Shown here piece after piece: positions 32,203-41,078 of a stretch of DNA of 64,000 nucleotides (positions are counted from its first letter, which is position 1; each line of letters begins with the position of its first letter). The translations under genes and the position numbers were made by a program. The notes beneath the pieces were generated by a model that did no database searches, was not told the DNA's origin, and worked only from the letters and a program-made list of their open reading frames with translations. The DNA is from Solirubrobacterales bacterium. Its GTDB lineage: Bacteria > Actinomycetota > Thermoleophilia > Solirubrobacterales > Solirubrobacteraceae. The DNA lies in the NCBI GenBank assembly GCA_003244205.1, contig QHBW01000034.1, positions 21,072 through 85,071 on the forward strand. The letters run 5' to 3'.

Positions 32203-34502
32203 GGGTCCGAGCGCTGGCTGCCGCTGCAGTCGCGCTCAGCGTCGCCCTGCTGGCGCCCGCCCCAGCGCTCGCGGGCTCGAAAGGGGCGCCGGACTGGCTG
32301 GAGACCTTCACCGGTCCCTCGCCGCTGTGCGCGAGCGCAATCCACGGCGCGCCGAGTACCAACTGCCGGGCGACGGGGAAGGTCGAGACGCCCTACCCGC
32401 TCGGTCACTACCAGTTCGACTGGCACATCACCACCGGGCCCACGCACTGGCAGAACGACGTCGCAGCGCTCATCCAGTGGCTCTCGTCCCTGTGCTGGAC
32501 GCTCACGCTGACCGTGCTGGAGGTCGTGCTCGCGGCGCTGCAGTGGGCGTTCTCGCTCGACATTGTCCACAGCGCGCTCGCCCCGCTGCGCGAGACGCTG
32601 CACCGGGTGCACGACGATGTCCTCGGGGCACCCTGGCAGACGGTCGCCCTCGGTGTGCTCGCGCTCGGCGCGCTCTATCACGGCATGGTGCGCCAGGATC
32701 TCGCCGAGAGCGTGCTCGGCAGCGCACTGGCGATCGTGATGATCGGCGTCGGGCTCTACCTGATTCAGCGCCCGACGGAGACATTGGGGCCGTTCTCGCA
32801 GCTCGCCAACGAGACCGCCGGCGGATTCCTCGCCGGCGCCGCCACCGGCGATCCCACCCACCCCGATCAAGGTGTTGCCGCCGCCAGCGCCTCGATCTTC
32901 GACACCGCTGTGACGCGTCCGTGGTGTGCGATCGAGTTTGGCGACGTCAGCTTCTGCCTCTCACCGGCACCCGGCGCAATGACCTGGGCGCAGCGCTGGC
33001 TGCGCTACGCGCCCGGGACCCCCGAACGCGACGCCGAGTACGACGCGCTCGCGGGCAATCCCTTGCCAGGCGCGGGATTCACGCCCTTCGGCCTGCTGCC
33101 GTTCCTGGCACCGACGCGCAATACGTCCCACGATCATCAGGTGGCCGGCGTGCACCGCCAACCCCAGCGGGTGGCCTTTCAAACCGAGCCGGCCACCGTC
33201 TTCCGGGCCACGATCGTGATCGTGATGTGTGCCGGTCTGTGGTGCTGCATCCTGCTGATCGGCTGGCTCACCGCTTTGCTGCTGGCCCAGAGCATCTTCG
33301 AGCTTGCGCTCGTGCTCGTGACGCCCGCGGTGTGCCTGGCTCCAGCGTTTGGGCGCCGTGGGCGAGGGTACTTCGTTCGTTGGCTGGGCCTGCTCGCGTT
33401 CACGGTCGTCGGACGCGCGGTGTACGCTTTTGCGCTCGCGATCGTGATCTCGGTCACGGCTGTGCTTGCCCGGGTCGCGTCGGCGCTCCCCTACGGGATC
33501 GGCTGGGCGCTGATGACCGGGGCCTGGCTGCTGGCGTTCAGGCACCGCGACGCGCTCTTCGCAAGCCTCACCGGCGGGCGCCACCGCGGCGCGGAGGTGC
33601 GCGCCCTGCTGGCGGCGCCACGCGGCGCGGTTCACGGGGCCATCGGCGTCGCTGGCCTCGCGCAACGGACAACCCGCCGCACCGGCGCCGCACTCTCCAC
33701 GCCGGCCCAGGGAGCTCTTGCCTGGGCCGCTGGGGACGGACAAGGCTCTGCTCGGGCCGAGGGGGCGGCGCGCAGCACCGCACGGCGGATGCGCAAGCAG
33801 GAGGCTGCGATGGCCGAGCGACAGGTCGCCGACTGGCGCGGGCGCCTGGAGGATCACGATCGCGCAAAGGCCCGGCGCGAGAAGATCGACAGCACGCTCG
33901 CGCTCAACGCCTTCGAGCAGGCCAAGCTCGACGCCGAGCTCGCACTCCCAGGGGATCCCGCGCGCCAGCTCGAGCTGGCGGCCAGCCGGCGTCGCCTCGA
34001 GGCCGAGCGGATCGGCCTCACCGCCGAACGCAGCGGTCTCGAGCCGCGGCTGCTCGATGCGCGCACGGCGGCGGGGCTGGGGCGCCGGCTCTCGTGGCTG
34101 CAGAGCGGCGGGGACAGCCGCGACGGCATCCCTGCCTTACACGATCCACATGTGGCGCCAGCCCCCCCGATTCCCGCCAGGCGCGGGCTGCCTGCGCCGA
34201 GGGAGACCTATGCCTTCGGCGCGGCTCTGCGCGAGTGGGAGGACGCGAAGATCGCCGACGCCGAGCGCCGCAAGCAGGCGCACACCCCCGGTGGCTGGCG
34301 GCGGCCTGGAGCCGACATCCCGATTCTCCCGCTTCCCCCGCGACAGGCGGCCGCGCACGCGGAGATCGACGCGATGCTCGAGCGCGAGCGAGATCGCCGC
34401 CGCCGCGCAACGGATCGCGCCCGCGAGCGACGCGCCGAGAAACGAGCGCTCGAACAAGAGGCAAAACGGGCACGCGAGGAGGATTCACAGGACCCTGGAT
34501 GA
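32199..34502 (+). CDS. VirB6/TrbL-like polytopic membrane protein with long charged tail
   Basis: A 767-residue protein with a signal peptide (1-25, ending APALAGS) and an N-terminal exterior region with Cys residues. Helices follow at about 93-125, 143-190 and 330-450, then a 260-residue cytoplasmic tail rich in Arg, Glu and Ala (RKQEAAMAERQVADWRGRLE ... RERRAEKRALEQEAKRARE) that should form coiled coil. Size, topology and place after VirB4 fit the VirB6/TcpH channel component. The tail may bind the ATPase or cargo. No lytic domain is present. Confidence 0.68.
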   Translation: MRVRALAAAAVALSVALLAPAPALAGSKGAPDWLETFTGPSPLCASAIHGAPSTNCRATGKVETPYPLGHYQFDWHITTGPTHWQNDVAALIQWLSSLCWTLTLTVLEVVLAALQWAFSLDIVHSALAPLRETLHRVHDDVLGAPWQTVALGVLALGALYHGMVRQDLAESVLGSALAIVMIGVGLYLIQRPTETLGPFSQLANETAGGFLAGAATGDPTHPDQGVAAASASIFDTAVTRPWCAIEFGDVSFCLSPAPGAMTWAQRWLRYAPGTPERDAEYDALAGNPLPGAGFTPFGLLPFLAPTRNTSHDHQVAGVHRQPQRVAFQTEPATVFRATIVIVMCAGLWCCILLIGWLTALLLAQSIFELALVLVTPAVCLAPAFGRRGRGYFVRWLGLLAFTVVGRAVYAFALAIVISVTAVLARVASALPYGIGWALMTGAWLLAFRHRDALFASLTGGRHRGAEVRALLAAPRGAVHGAIGVAGLAQRTTRRTGAALSTPAQGALAWAAGDGQGSARAEGAARSTARRMRKQEAAMAERQVADWRGRLEDHDRAKARREKIDSTLALNAFEQAKLDAELALPGDPARQLELAASRRRLEAERIGLTAERSGLEPRLLDARTAAGLGRRLSWLQSGGDSRDGIPALHDPHVAPAPPIPARRGLPAPRETYAFGAALREWEDAKIADAERRKQAHTPGGWRRPGADIPILPLPPRQAAAHAEIDAMLERERDRRRRATDRARERRAEKRALEQEAKRAREEDSQDPG

Positions 34503-34580
34503 GCCCAGGATGGGGAAGCGGAAGGGCAAGCGTCCTTGTCCGGGGCTTTCTGTCGCACGAGCGGCGTCCTTGCGAAGCAT

Positions 34581-34586
34581 TAGGGT
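34581..34586 (+). promoter_or_regulatory. -10 element TAGGGT, leaderless type
   Basis: TAGGGT ends 8 bases before the ATG at 34595. It separates the following gene transcriptionally from the secretion-like cluster. Confidence 0.5.
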
Positions 34587-34594
34587 CTGGCGCG

Positions 34595-35782
34595 ATGGTC
34601 GGAGCGCCGAACGGAATTTGCGCTCTGGTGGGCCGATTCGATCCCACCGTGCTCGACGATGCCACCCTCGACGGGCGCCTGCGCCTGCGCTTGCGATGTG
34701 AGCAGGATGCCTGGGACGTGGTGGTCGAGAACCGCGAGGCTCGCCTGACGAAGGCGGGGCGGGGCGTACCGGACGCCTTGCTGGAGGCAGACCGCGCGAC
34801 CTGGGGGCGCATCGCTGCCGACGTTCGGGGCGGCATGCATGCCTTCGGCTCCGGGCGGCTACGGATACGCCACAACCTCCATCTTGGGATCGCCTTGCTC
34901 GCGTCCACGAGCGGGATGACCGGACCCGAGAGGCTCCGCTTCGGGCGTGCGAGCAGCGGTCGTGGCGACATCTCCTACTTCGAGGCCGGCACGGGACGGC
35001 CGATCGTGCTCGTGCACGGGCTGGGCGCCACCAAGGCCTCGATGTTGCCGACTGTGGTCGCGCTCGCGGAGCGCTTCCGCTGCATCGCGATCGACCTTCC
35101 TGGCTTCGGCGATTCCGACAAGCCGCTGGCGGCAGCCTACGATGCGCAGTTCTTCGCGCGCTCGGTCGTCGGCTTACTCGATTCGCTGGGTATCGAGCGC
35201 GCCGACGTCATCGGCAACAGCCTCGGTGGCCGGATCGCCCTCGAGCTAGGGCTGATCGCACCGCAGCGCGTCCGTCGCCTGGTGCTCCTGTGCCCGTCGC
35301 TGGCGTGGCGCCGCGGGCGCCCGTGGGCTCCGTACCTGCGCCTGCTGCGACCCGAACTCGGGCTGCTTCAGCCGGTGCCACGTCCGCTCGTGGAGGCGGT
35401 CGTGCACCGCGTGATCCCGGGCGGCAACGACGGCTGGGTCGCCGCAGGCGTGGACGAGTTCCTGCGCGCCTACCTGCAGCGGCGCGGTCGCGCGGCGTTC
35501 TACGCCGCAGCGCGCAGCATCGTGCTCGAGGAGCCCGAGGGGCGAGACGGGTTCTGGACGCGGCTGTCTGGCCTGCGGACGCCATCGCTGTTCGTCTGGG
35601 GACGCCGCGACACGCTCGTTCCGCTCGCCTTCCAGCGCCACATCCGCGAGACGCTCCCAGCGGCGGCCCACGCCGTGCTCGATTGCGGACACGTACCGCA
35701 GCTCGAGAGCCCTGACGAGACGCACCGCGCGGTGCGTGCGTTCCTCGAGGCACGCACGCGCAAGCAGTCCCTGGCGGCCTAG
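34595..35782 (+). CDS. SCP2-like lipid-binding domain fused to alpha/beta hydrolase
   Basis: A 395-residue protein. Residues about 12-108 look like an SCP2 sterol-carrier domain (DGRLRLRLRCEQDAWDVVVE ... GGMHAFGSGRLRIRHNLHLG). Residues about 112-395 are an alpha/beta hydrolase with VLVHGLGATKASM (oxyanion loop), nucleophile VIGNSLGG (Ser209), acid FVWGRRDTLVP and His in LDCGHVPQLE. The fusion suggests hydrolysis of a bound lipid or acyl ester. The start is set by TAGGGT 8 bases upstream. Confidence 0.8.
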   Translation: MVGAPNGICALVGRFDPTVLDDATLDGRLRLRLRCEQDAWDVVVENREARLTKAGRGVPDALLEADRATWGRIAADVRGGMHAFGSGRLRIRHNLHLGIALLASTSGMTGPERLRFGRASSGRGDISYFEAGTGRPIVLVHGLGATKASMLPTVVALAERFRCIAIDLPGFGDSDKPLAAAYDAQFFARSVVGLLDSLGIERADVIGNSLGGRIALELGLIAPQRVRRLVLLCPSLAWRRGRPWAPYLRLLRPELGLLQPVPRPLVEAVVHRVIPGGNDGWVAAGVDEFLRAYLQRRGRAAFYAAARSIVLEEPEGRDGFWTRLSGLRTPSLFVWGRRDTLVPLAFQRHIRETLPAAAHAVLDCGHVPQLESPDETHRAVRAFLEARTRKQSLAA

Positions 35783-35822
35783 CTCGCGCTCACGCCCGAG
35801 CGGATCCCAGGCCCGCTGACGA

Positions 35823-36314
35823 TCACAAGCGCAGCTGCCACCAACCGACGTCACGCCAGCCGTCGAGCTTGTGTCCGACCTCTTCGAAGACGCCCACGGC
35901 GGTGAAGCCCAGCGCCTCGTGGAGGATCACCGACGCCGGGTTTGGCAGCGTGATCCCCGCGGTTGCCAGATGGAAGTCGCGCTGTGAGAGCTCCCGCAGC
36001 TCCGCCGCGTAGAGCGCGCGGCCGAGCCCTTGCCCTACGGCAGCCCGATCCATGTAGATGGTGGTCTCGGCGGTCGATCGGTAGGCCGGCTTGGGACGAA
36101 ACTCCGCGGCGGTGGCATAGCCCACGACCACTCCGTTGCGCTCGCGCACCATCCACGGGTAGCCCGCCGCGCACGCCGCCTTCCACTTCTCCTTCCAGGC
36201 CCGCGCACTCGGCGCCTGGAGGTCGAAGGTGATGTAGGTCTGCTCGACGTAGTGGGCATAGATCGACGCGATCGTCTCGAGGTCGCCGGCGCACGCCGGA
36301 CGGATCTCGGCCAC
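35823..36314 (-). CDS. GNAT acetyltransferase, phosphinothricin-acetyltransferase-like
   Basis: A 163-residue acetyl-CoA-dependent N-acetyltransferase. IRPACAGDLETIASIYAHYV and EQTYITFD at the N-terminus, VVVGYATAAEFRPKPAYRST, the acetyl-CoA loop VGQGLGRALY and NPASVILHEALGFTAVGVFEEVGHKLDGW (here by parts: SVILHEALGFTAVGVF, GHKLDGWRDVGWWQ) place it with the Pat/YncA group. The GTG start shares a base with the stop of the upstream lipoprotein gene. The substrate could be an amino-acid analogue. Confidence 0.85.
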   Translation of the reverse strand: MAEIRPACAGDLETIASIYAHYVEQTYITFDLQAPSARAWKEKWKAACAAGYPWMVRERNGVVVGYATAAEFRPKPAYRSTAETTIYMDRAAVGQGLGRALYAAELRELSQRDFHLATAGITLPNPASVILHEALGFTAVGVFEEVGHKLDGWRDVGWWQLRL

Positions 36315-36784
36315 TACGGCGACGGGCCGCTGCTAGCGGTGGGGCCCGCCGGGTTCTGCACTGGCTGGGGCGTCGCGAGCTGGGCCACGCGCCATTGATT
36401 CCCCTGCTTGACGAGCTGGACGACATCGGTCGCGGGGGTCTCGCGGTCGGCGGTCGAGTGGACCACGGCCGTCGCAGTGCCGCCGCGGACAGTGATCTTC
36501 CCGATCGTCAGGTGCGGGTTTCTGACGTTGGCGAGGCCGGCCCGCAGCACCTGTTCGCAGGGCAGGCCCCGCTGGGTCAGCGTGTCGATCAGCGAGCGCG
36601 TGAAGACAGCGCCACAGAGGGCGGCGTAATCGTGGCGCGCGGTGGCGCCCGCGAGCCGGTCCAAGGTCGCGCGCACGGCCTGGGCCTCCCCCCCATCGCC
36701 GCATCCAGACCACAGCCCGCAGACGCACACCGCGGCGGCGACCGCCAGTAGCCGCGAAGCAGTCGATGAGCCGTGGAGGGTCAC
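36314..36784 (-). CDS. Hypothetical lipoprotein with NTF2-like domain
   Basis: A 156-residue exported lipoprotein: a hydrophobic leader ending in lipobox LWSGCGDG, then VRATLDRLAGATARHDYAAL and a region ending WRVAQLATPQPV, the outline of an NTF2/SnoaL-like cone fold. Function unknown. GTG 36784 is chosen over GTG 36790 because TAGGGT (36793-36798 on the minus strand) is then 8 bases upstream. It is co-transcribed with the GNAT gene. Confidence 0.65.
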   Translation of the reverse strand: MTLHGSSTASRLLAVAAAVCVCGLWSGCGDGGEAQAVRATLDRLAGATARHDYAALCGAVFTRSLIDTLTQRGLPCEQVLRAGLANVRNPHLTIGKITVRGGTATAVVHSTADRETPATDVVQLVKQGNQWRVAQLATPQPVQNPAGPTASSGPSP

Positions 36785-36821
36785 GGTCACAGACCCTAAA
36801 TGATCGCTTGACGAGCGCGGG

Positions 36822-36827
36822 TACCCT
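36822..36827 (+). promoter_or_regulatory. -10 element TACCCT for moaA, leaderless type
   Basis: TACCCT ends 6 bases before the moaA ATG. Confidence 0.45.
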
Positions 36828-36833
36828 CAAAGC

Positions 36834-37829
36834 ATGGGAATCGAGCCACTGCGCGACGGCCACGGCCGCAGGATCTCCGACATGCGCCTGTCGGTCACCG
36901 ACCGCTGCAGCTTCCGCTGCCGCTATTGCATGCCGGCCGACGGCATGCCGTGGCTGGCTCGCGACGAGCTGTTGAGCTTCGAGGAGATCGCGCGCCTCGT
37001 GAGGTTGTTCGCGCGGCTCGGCGTCAGCGATCTCCGCCTGACCGGCGGCGAGCCGCTTCAGCGTCGCGAACTGCCGCGGCTGGCGGGCATGCTCGCGCAG
37101 ATCGAAGGCATCGAGGACCTCAGCCTGACGACCAACGGTCTGCTGTTGGAACGTCATGCCGAGGCGCTGGTCGCAAGCGGCGTCAAGCGCTTCAACGTCT
37201 CGATCGACTCGCTCTCGCCCGAGCGCTTCCACCAGCTCACGCGGCGTGACGCGCTGCACCGGGTGCTGCGGGGGCTCGAGGTGCTGGCGCAGTTCCCGCA
37301 GGCGCGGCCGATCAAGATCAACGTCGTTGCGCTGCGCGGCTTCACAGAGCTCGAGGTCATGCCGTTTGCCCGCTTCGCCCGCGAACGCCCCTTCGAGGTC
37401 CGCTTCATCGAGTTCATGCCACTGGACGGGGACCGCACCTGGACGCCCGAGCAGGTACTCACCGGCGCCGAGATCCGCGACGCGATCGCCACGGAATGGC
37501 CGCTCGAGCCGCTTGTGCGCGAACCCGGAGCGACCGCGCGGGTGTACCGCTTCGCCGATGGTCGCGGGCGCATCGGCTTCGTCAATCCGGTCTCCGAGCC
37601 GTTCTGCGCCGACTGCAATCGCATCCGCCTGACCGCCGACGGGCGCCTGCGCACGTGTCTGTTCTCACTTGGGGAGACCGACCTGCGCGGTCCGCTGCGC
37701 GCGGGCGCCGATGACGCCGACGTCGAGGATGTGATCCGCACAGCGGTGTGGCACAAGGAGCTCAAGCACCACGTCAACGATCCCGGGTTCGTGCGCCCCG
37801 CGCGCTCGATGTCGGCGATCGGCGGCTGA
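36834..37829 (+). CDS. moaA: GTP 3',8-cyclase MoaA, molybdenum cofactor biosynthesis
   Basis: Radical-SAM enzyme that, with MoaC, converts GTP to cyclic pyranopterin monophosphate. The 331 residues contain the N-terminal cluster motif CSFRCRYC, LRLTGGEPL, VSIDSLSPERF, the C-terminal cluster motif FCADCNRIRLTADGRLRTCL, and the terminal Gly-Gly pair (MSAIGG) needed for activity in characterised MoaA. It is followed by convergent mobA, 21 bases away. Confidence 0.96.
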   Translation: MGIEPLRDGHGRRISDMRLSVTDRCSFRCRYCMPADGMPWLARDELLSFEEIARLVRLFARLGVSDLRLTGGEPLQRRELPRLAGMLAQIEGIEDLSLTTNGLLLERHAEALVASGVKRFNVSIDSLSPERFHQLTRRDALHRVLRGLEVLAQFPQARPIKINVVALRGFTELEVMPFARFARERPFEVRFIEFMPLDGDRTWTPEQVLTGAEIRDAIATEWPLEPLVREPGATARVYRFADGRGRIGFVNPVSEPFCADCNRIRLTADGRLRTCLFSLGETDLRGPLRAGADDADVEDVIRTAVWHKELKHHVNDPGFVRPARSMSAIGG

Positions 37830-37850
37830 CCAGCCAATCAGCGCTCAGCC

Positions 37851-38450
37851 TCAGCGACTCATCAGATGGGCCTCGGCGAGCGGGATGTCCTCGGGTCGGT
37901 TGACGTTGATCAGCACTTCGGGCGCTACGGCTATCAGCCGGGGAAACAACCTCCCCAGCACGATCTCGGTCACGGCGGAGTCTGGGGGTGCTGCGGCGAG
38001 CGCCGAGAGCGCGCCTGGCTCATAAATCCCCAGCAACGGCTGGGGCGCTGCGGGGGCCGCGCCGCCGGTCGTCGTCGCGATTACGGCGACGGACCCGCCT
38101 CGTGCCGTCAGCAACGCGGCGACCGTCGCCGCGTCGACCAGCGGAAGGTCGACCGCGCACACCAGCACCGCGCGGCCGTCGGCGACGCGCAACGCATGGG
38201 CGATCCCTTCGAGCGGATGGCTCGTCGTGGCGGGCTCGACCCAGAGCGCGACGTCGACGGGCAGCGGCGGGAGGTGACTGCCCCCCTTGGCGACCACCGC
38301 GACGTCCTCGAGTACCGCTCGTAGGCTCGCGAGCGACCACTCCAGCATCGACCGACCGGCGACCACGACAGAGGCCTTGTCGCCGCCCAGGCGGCGACCG
38401 CGGCCCCCAGCAAGGATCACGCCGATCGGGGCCGCGACGGGCTCGCCCAC
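37851..38450 (-). CDS. mobA: Molybdenum cofactor guanylyltransferase MobA-like
   Basis: Attaches GMP to molybdopterin to make the guanine-dinucleotide cofactor. The 199-residue protein has the loop VILAGGRGRRLGGDKASV, VLVCAVDLPLVD with the metal Asp, and VLINVNRPEDIPLAEAHL at the end. An ATG at 38462 would add four residues, but TATGCT overlapping that ATG looks like a -10 element, so I favour GTG 38450. A MobA-like cytidylyl transferase is a less likely alternative. Confidence 0.85.
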   Translation of the reverse strand: MGEPVAAPIGVILAGGRGRRLGGDKASVVVAGRSMLEWSLASLRAVLEDVAVVAKGGSHLPPLPVDVALWVEPATTSHPLEGIAHALRVADGRAVLVCAVDLPLVDAATVAALLTARGGSVAVIATTTGGAAPAAPQPLLGIYEPGALSALAAAPPDSAVTEIVLGRLFPRLIAVAPEVLINVNRPEDIPLAEAHLMSR

Positions 38451-38461
38451 GACACGCAGCA

Positions 38462-38467
38462 TAGAAT
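38462..38467 (+). promoter_or_regulatory. -10 element TAGAAT, overlapping the divergent mobA promoter
   Basis: TAGAAT is 10 bases before the ATG at 38478. It overlaps the minus-strand TATGCT (38458-38463) that probably serves mobA. Confidence 0.5.
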
Positions 38468-38477
38468 CGGACGCGCG

Positions 38478-39059
38478 ATGGAGGGATCCACCCACCAGGG
38501 GACCGCACGAAGCTGGCTGCGCTGCTACCGCTGCTGGTCGCAAAACCTCGAGGTCCAAGTCCACTACGAGGGAATTCACCGGATCGATCCGCTCACCGGC
38601 GAGCGAGCCGAGGCGGTCGATGAGCTTCAGGAGGCCGTGGTCCAGTGCCTCGACTGCATGCACGACCAACCCCACCTCGGTTATCACAACGGCCGCGTCG
38701 AGCCAATCGAGGATCGCTGGGAGCGGATGATCGCGGGCACCCCGTGGGTCGCGTCTTGTACCGTCACAGTCGACGCCGACGACGTCGAAACCTGCTCGGG
38801 ACCTGAGGCCGGAGACGCGCTCTCCTACGCGGCATTCGGTGACCACGGGACGCGCGAGTTCTTCACCCACGTCCGCTTCCACAAGCACGAGGGCGAAGGA
38901 AGCGAGGAACGCATCGTCGTCCATCTGCTCGTCGAGCTCTACGCGCGTTCGGCCGAGGAGGCCACCGAAGTGCTCGAGCAAGCCTCCCGTGGGGCCCTGG
39001 CGATCACCTCGCTGGCCGAGGAGTCGCGGCCGCCGGCCTCGACCGACGACCCCCACTGA
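38478..39059 (+). CDS. Conserved hypothetical protein with zinc-ribbon-like cysteines
   Basis: A 193-residue soluble protein. Early CYRCWSQNLEV and later VVQCLDCMHDQ give two CxxC pairs that could hold zinc. The remainder has RWERMIAGTPWVASCTVTVD, EFFTHVRFHKHEGEG and a C-terminal VVHLLVELYARSAEEATEVL. I do not recognise a named family. It is divergent from mobA and convergent with the pckG region. Confidence 0.62.
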   Translation: MEGSTHQGTARSWLRCYRCWSQNLEVQVHYEGIHRIDPLTGERAEAVDELQEAVVQCLDCMHDQPHLGYHNGRVEPIEDRWERMIAGTPWVASCTVTVDADDVETCSGPEAGDALSYAAFGDHGTREFFTHVRFHKHEGEGSEERIVVHLLVELYARSAEEATEVLEQASRGALAITSLAEESRPPASTDDPH

Positions 39060-39085
39060 CGCTCAGCGCCCGAGCTGGCTGACGA

Positions 39086-39160
39086 TCAGCGCAGGCCGCG
39101 GCGGCGCATGTCGCGCCGGCGGCGGAAGATCCGAAAGAAGCGGCGCAGCAGTGATCCCAT
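39086..39160 (-). CDS. Possible 24-residue arginine-rich peptide
   Basis: A short frame beginning ATG GGA TCA CTG CTG encodes a peptide starting MGSLLRRFFRIFRRRR, with 12 Arg in 24 residues. It starts 3 bases after the pckG stop on the same strand. Tiny basic proteins opening with MGS (AURKAIP1/COX24-like) are known in actinobacteria, but this one is shorter and lacks their Lys/His pattern. It may be chance coding in GC-rich DNA. Confidence 0.3.
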   Translation of the reverse strand: MGSLLRRFFRIFRRRRDMRRRGLR

Positions 39161-39163
39161 CGC

Positions 39164-40978
39164 TCAGCGCAGCCCCTGTTCGAGCGCCGCGAGCTGACGA
39201 CGCAGCTCGTCGGGCAACCGATCGCCGAACTTCGCGTAGTGCTCCTGGATCGACGGCAGCTCGCCTTGCCACTCGTCTGCGTCGACCTCGAGCAGCATCC
39301 GCAGGTCCTCCTCGGAGACGTCGAGCCCGCTGACCTCGATTGACTCAGGTGTCGGGAGCAGGCCCACCGGTGTCTCCACCGCCTCCGCTTCACCTTGACA
39401 GCGCCGGAAGATCCACGCCAGCACACGGGAGTTCTCACCGTAACCGGGCCACAGCCAGTGACCGTCAGCCGCCTTGCGAAACCAGTTGACATAGAAGATC
39501 TTCGGCAGCTTGTCGGCGTCCCCGCGTTCGCCGACGCTCAGCCAGTGGGCAAAGTAGTCGGCCATGTGGTAGCCACAGAATGGGAGCATCGCAAACGGGT
39601 CGAGGCGCAGCTTGCCGACCGCGCCCGCCGCGGCCGCAGTCGTCTCCGAGGACATGATCGAACCGAGGAAGACGCCGTGGGCCCAGTCGAAGGCCTCGCG
39701 CACCAGCGGGACCACCGTCGACCGCCGGCCGCCGAACAGCATCGCGTCGATCGGCACTCCGACCGAGTCCTCCCACTCCGGTGCAATCGCTGGGTCCTGG
39801 GAGGCGGGCGTGGTGAAACGCGCATTGGGGTGTGCTGCCGGGTTGTCCGAGCCAGCCGACCAGTCGTTGCCATGCCAATCGATCAGGTGTAAGGGAGCTT
39901 CGTCCGTCAGTCCCTCCCACCAGACGTCGCCGTCATCGGTGCGCGCACAGTTGGTGAAGATCGAGTTCTCCCGGAGCGTCTCGAGCGCGTTCGGGTTGGT
40001 CTTGAACCCCGTCCCCGGCGCGACGCCGAAGAAGCCGGCCTCCGGGTTGATCGCGTAGAGGCGCCCGTCGTCGCCGAACTTCATCCAGGCGATGTCGTCG
40101 CCGATCGTCTCGACCTTCCACCCCTCCAGCGTGGGGATGAGCATCGCGAGGTTGGTCTTCCCGCAAGCTGACGGGAACGCCCCGGTGACGAACTTGGTGT
40201 CGCCCTCGGGGGAGGTGAGCTTGAGGATCAGCATGTGCTCGGCCATCCAGCCCTCGTCGCGCGCCATCACCGACGCGATCCGCAGCGCGAAGCACTTCTT
40301 GCCCAGCAGCGCGTTGCCGCCGTACCCCGACCCGTATGACCAGATCTCCCGGGTCTCGGGGTAGTGCACGATGTACTTGTTGTCAGCGTTGCAGGGCCAG
40401 GGCACGTCCTCGACGCCAGCGCTGAGCGGCATGCCGACCGAGTGCAGGCACGGGACAAACTCTTCTCCGTCGCCGAGCGCGTCGAGCGCACCCTGACCCA
40501 TGCGGGTCATGATGCGCATGCTCGTGGCCACGTAGGCAGAGTCCGTGCACTGGACGCCGATGTGGCTCTTGTCGGACCCCAGCGGCCCCATCGAGAACGG
40601 GACCACGTACATAGTGCGCCCGACCATCGAGCCGCGGAAGAGCTCGGTGAGCAGTGCACGCATCTCGGCCGGATCGCGCCAGTGGTTGGTCGGCCCGGCG
40701 TCGTCCTCGGATTCCGAGCAGATGAACGTCCGATCCTCGACGCGCGCCACGTCGGCCGGATCGGAGCGGGCAAGGTAGGAATTCGGGCGCTTGGCGTCGG
40801 ACAGGCGCTCGAAGGTGCCGGCGTCGATCAACAGCTGGCAGAGATGGTCGTACTCCTCGGCGGATCCATCACACCAGTGGATCGTCTCGGGCTGCGTGAG
40901 CTCGGCGAGCTCCTCGACCCACGAGATCAGGCGCTGGTTGCTGGTCGGGGCGGTCGTCTCGGCGGAGCTTTGGGACAC
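39164..40978 (-). CDS. pckG: Phosphoenolpyruvate carboxykinase (GTP)
   Basis: Interconverts oxaloacetate and PEP with GTP/GDP, linking C4 acids to gluconeogenesis. The 604-residue protein shows [23 protein letters not shown] (in parts: [15 protein letters not shown]), [18 protein letters not shown], the P-loop [41 protein letters not shown] and [12 protein letters not shown], all hallmarks of the GTP enzyme. GTG 40978 aligns with known family starts; GTG 41029 would add 17 residues. Confidence 0.96.
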   Translation of the reverse strand: MSQSSAETTAPTSNQRLISWVEELAELTQPETIHWCDGSAEEYDHLCQLLIDAGTFERLSDAKRPNSYLARSDPADVARVEDRTFICSESEDDAGPTNHWRDPAEMRALLTELFRGSMVGRTMYVVPFSMGPLGSDKSHIGVQCTDSAYVATSMRIMTRMGQGALDALGDGEEFVPCLHSVGMPLSAGVEDVPWPCNADNKYIVHYPETREIWSYGSGYGGNALLGKKCFALRIASVMARDEGWMAEHMLILKLTSPEGDTKFVTGAFPSACGKTNLAMLIPTLEGWKVETIGDDIAWMKFGDDGRLYAINPEAGFFGVAPGTGFKTNPNALETLRENSIFTNCARTDDGDVWWEGLTDEAPLHLIDWHGNDWSAGSDNPAAHPNARFTTPASQDPAIAPEWEDSVGVPIDAMLFGGRRSTVVPLVREAFDWAHGVFLGSIMSSETTAAAAGAVGKLRLDPFAMLPFCGYHMADYFAHWLSVGERGDADKLPKIFYVNWFRKAADGHWLWPGYGENSRVLAWIFRRCQGEAEAVETPVGLLPTPESIEVSGLDVSEEDLRMLLEVDADEWQGELPSIQEHYAKFGDRLPDELRRQLAALEQGLR

Positions 40979-41078
40979 GGGGACAGGTGACTCCTGGGGG
41001 TTTGAATGAAGATCGGTGTTCGCAGGCACCCTATACCCGCCTGCTGGACGCGCGACGCCGCGCCTGGGCGAGACGCTG

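Noticed and set aside
32327..34500. Second long plus-strand frame overlapping the VirB6-like gene
   Set aside because: This part is open only because of GC bias and is Arg-rich. Real coding in that frame begins at ATG 34595 with the SCP2-hydrolase protein.
27391..34502. Integrated conjugative element boundaries around the secretion-like module
   Set aside because: I looked for an integrase, relaxase, flanking tRNA and direct repeats at both sides and saw none, so I did not call a mobile element.
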